Source: Clostridia bacterium
GTDB lineage: Bacteria; Bacillota; Clostridia; Oscillospirales; Acutalibacteraceae
DNA: 6,100 nucleotides
Direction of reading: 5' to 3'
Assembly (NCBI GenBank): GCA_017501865.1
Contig: JAFVWD010000272.1
Coordinates: 1-6,100, forward strand
Shown: positions 4,798-6,100 of the stretch, piece by piece
Layout: each line of letters opens with the position of its first letter
Numbering within the stretch: the first letter of the stretch is position 1
Notes under the pieces: model-generated
Databases searched by the model: none
What the model saw: only the letters and a program-made list of their open reading frames with translations
What the model was told of the DNA's origin: nothing
Translations under genes and position numbers: made by a program

Positions 4798-6100
4798 CGA
4801 ACGCAGAAAACTGAACGGAAAAAGATTCATATCTTTTAAAACCCGTATTATTGTTTGTATTTTTGTTGCTTTTGTGGTCGCCGTTATTGCTTCAACAATA
4901 ACTTATAAGCTCGGTATTTATGTAGTGGACGAGTTCTTTTTGAGCGAAAAGGCTGAGGCTGAAAGAGATGTTGAATTGTATCAGTCATTTGTTGAATTTG
5001 TTGAGGAAAACAATGTTTCTTCAACCGAGAGTGAAAAGTTTGATAAATGGATAAGTCAGTATGAAGATAAGGTGTACCTTACCGTTTACAGAGAAGACAG
5101 AGTATTTTTAAAGGATTTTGAGATAAGCGGTAATGAGACACTTAATTCAAATGATGAAATAGATAACCGTCCGGAAAGTAACGATTCAGTTAACTCCATT
5201 ATAGATAATGCACTGGGCGAGGGTAATTTGTACAGTAACTATGACAGAACTATTTATTCTGTTAAGTTTGAGGATGGTGTGTGTGCTGTTACAATAGGGC
5301 ACGAGTATTCTCAGGCATACACAACAATAGTTATGGCTATAACTGCACTTGTGTTCTTCAGCTTCTTTTTCCTTATAACAAGCAGCTTCAATAACCGTCT
5401 GAGACTCAGAATCAAAAATCTGTCTACGCAGGTTTCGAGAGTAAGTGAGGGAGATTTGGAAAATCCTATAGCTCTTGACGGAAGAGATGAAATAACAATT
5501 CTTGCAGAAGATATAGAGGCAATGAGAAGCTCCCTTACAGATAAAATCAAAAGTGAAAAGAAGGCCTGGAAAGCAAATCAGGAATTAATTACTTCTATTT
5601 CTCACGATATCCGTAATCCGTTAACATCGCTTGTAGGGTATTCCGATATTCTTCATAATAAGCAGTACAGTAGCCAGAGTGAGTGCGAAAATTATCTGGA
5701 GCGATGCAGGGAAAAAATTTACAGGCTTAAAGAGCTTACAGATGAGCTTTTCAGATATTCACTTGTTTTCGGCGGACCTGAAATTCAGGTGAATTGCACA
5801 GAAGAGGATGCGGGCATTCTGCTGGGACAATTAATAGGTGAGCCTTTGGCGGAATTTAAATCTGACGGGAATCAGGTTGTTTCTACAATTCTTATAAATG
5901 ATATTACTATTTCCGTTGATGCACTGATTTTAAAAAGAGTTTTTGACAATCTTTTTTCAAACATTAATAAATATGCCGATTTTACGAAACCCATAGTGGC
6001 TTCGGTAACAAAAAACGGTCAATTTATTAACGTTAAGCTTATAAATAACATAAAACCGCAGAACAACCCTGTAGAGAGTTCTAAAATAGGACTTAAAACC
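4790..6100 (+). CDS. Membrane sensor histidine kinase, truncated by the window edge
   Basis: The open frame from TTG 4790 runs 437 codons to the window end without a stop. A basic N-terminus precedes membrane helix 1 (about 19-40). An extracellular, Asp/Glu/Asn-rich sensor region (about 42-177) has no recognisable fold. Helix 2 (about 178-199) leads into a HAMP linker (about 200-253, with VSEGDLENPI and DEITILAEDIEAM). The HisKA domain has ITSISHDIRNPLTSLVGYSD with phosphoacceptor H272, followed by the second dimerisation helix (about 297-325). The ATPase domain has an N-box-like DNLFSNINKYAD (386-397). The stretch after it reaches SKIGLKT at the window end without the usual Asp-x-Gly-x-Gly (G1) motif or a normal-length ATP lid. 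It should autophosphorylate H272 and pass phosphate to D55 of the upstream response regulator. The signal is unknown and the last part of the ATPase domain is outside the window. Confidence 0.93.
   Translation, partial: MINERRKLNGKRFISFKTRIIVCIFVAFVVAVIASTITYKLGIYVVDEFFLSEKAEAERDVELYQSFVEFVEENNVSSTESEKFDKWISQYEDKVYLTVYREDRVFLKDFEISGNETLNSNDEIDNRPESNDSVNSIIDNALGEGNLYSNYDRTIYSVKFEDGVCAVTIGHEYSQAYTTIVMAITALVFFSFFFLITSSFNNRLRLRIKNLSTQVSRVSEGDLENPIALDGRDEITILAEDIEAMRSSLTDKIKSEKKAWKANQELITSISHDIRNPLTSLVGYSDILHNKQYSSQSECENYLERCREKIYRLKELTDELFRYSLVFGGPEIQVNCTEEDAGILLGQLIGEPLAEFKSDGNQVVSTILINDITISVDALILKRVFDNLFSNINKYADFTKPIVASVTKNGQFINVKLINNIKPQNNPVESSKIGLKT

Noticed and set aside
4555..5550. Reverse-strand open frames opposite the response regulator and kinase
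   Set aside because: They are antisense to genes with complete domain motifs and lack recognisable protein features.
1..6100. Mobile element, CRISPR array, phage-defence cassette or RNA gene
   Set aside because: There are no direct repeat-spacer patterns, terminal inverted repeats, transposase or integrase motifs, or tRNA/rRNA-like folds. All coding regions belong to housekeeping or envelope families of uniform base use.

Overview
The window comes from a low-GC, Gram-positive, endospore-forming anaerobe of the Clostridia type, most likely a gut Ruminococcaceae/Oscillospirales-like lineage (inferred). The reasons are AT-rich codon use, strong purine-rich ribosome binding sites, TTG start codons, a LytR-CpsA-Psr wall-polymer ligase, and a SipL-like spore morphogenetic protein, a family typical of Clostridia. 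All genes lie on the + strand. No stretch over 300 bases lacks a gene, and I see no RNA gene, mobile element or CRISPR array.

Layout: (1) 2-199 is the 3' end of a branched-chain aminotransferase (ilvE), closed by a strong intrinsic terminator at 217-253. (2) A consensus promoter directly after that terminator drives a tight pair: a TetR-family regulator (355-930) and, 11 bases later, an LCP wall-polymer transferase (942-2429) with a long acidic cytoplasmic tail carrying a repeated short motif. (3) A perfect 15-bp hairpin at 2438-2475 separates the LCP gene from a SipL-like gene (2484-4010). Its right arm contains the ribosome binding site of sipL, and a sigma-E-like promoter overlaps its left arm. 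(4) After sipL, a consensus promoter at 4018-4046 sits just upstream of an intrinsic terminator at 4059-4083. An OmpR-type response regulator (4108-4797) follows, overlapping by 8 bases a membrane sensor histidine kinase (4790 to the window edge).

The theme is the cell envelope: wall-polymer attachment, spore-coat anchoring and environmental sensing. The gene families are all known. The less ordinary material is regulatory: two hairpins placed so that they could control the next gene. Also notable are the repeat-bearing LCP tail and a kinase whose ATP-binding G1 region looks reduced. I see no convincing undescribed multi-gene system.
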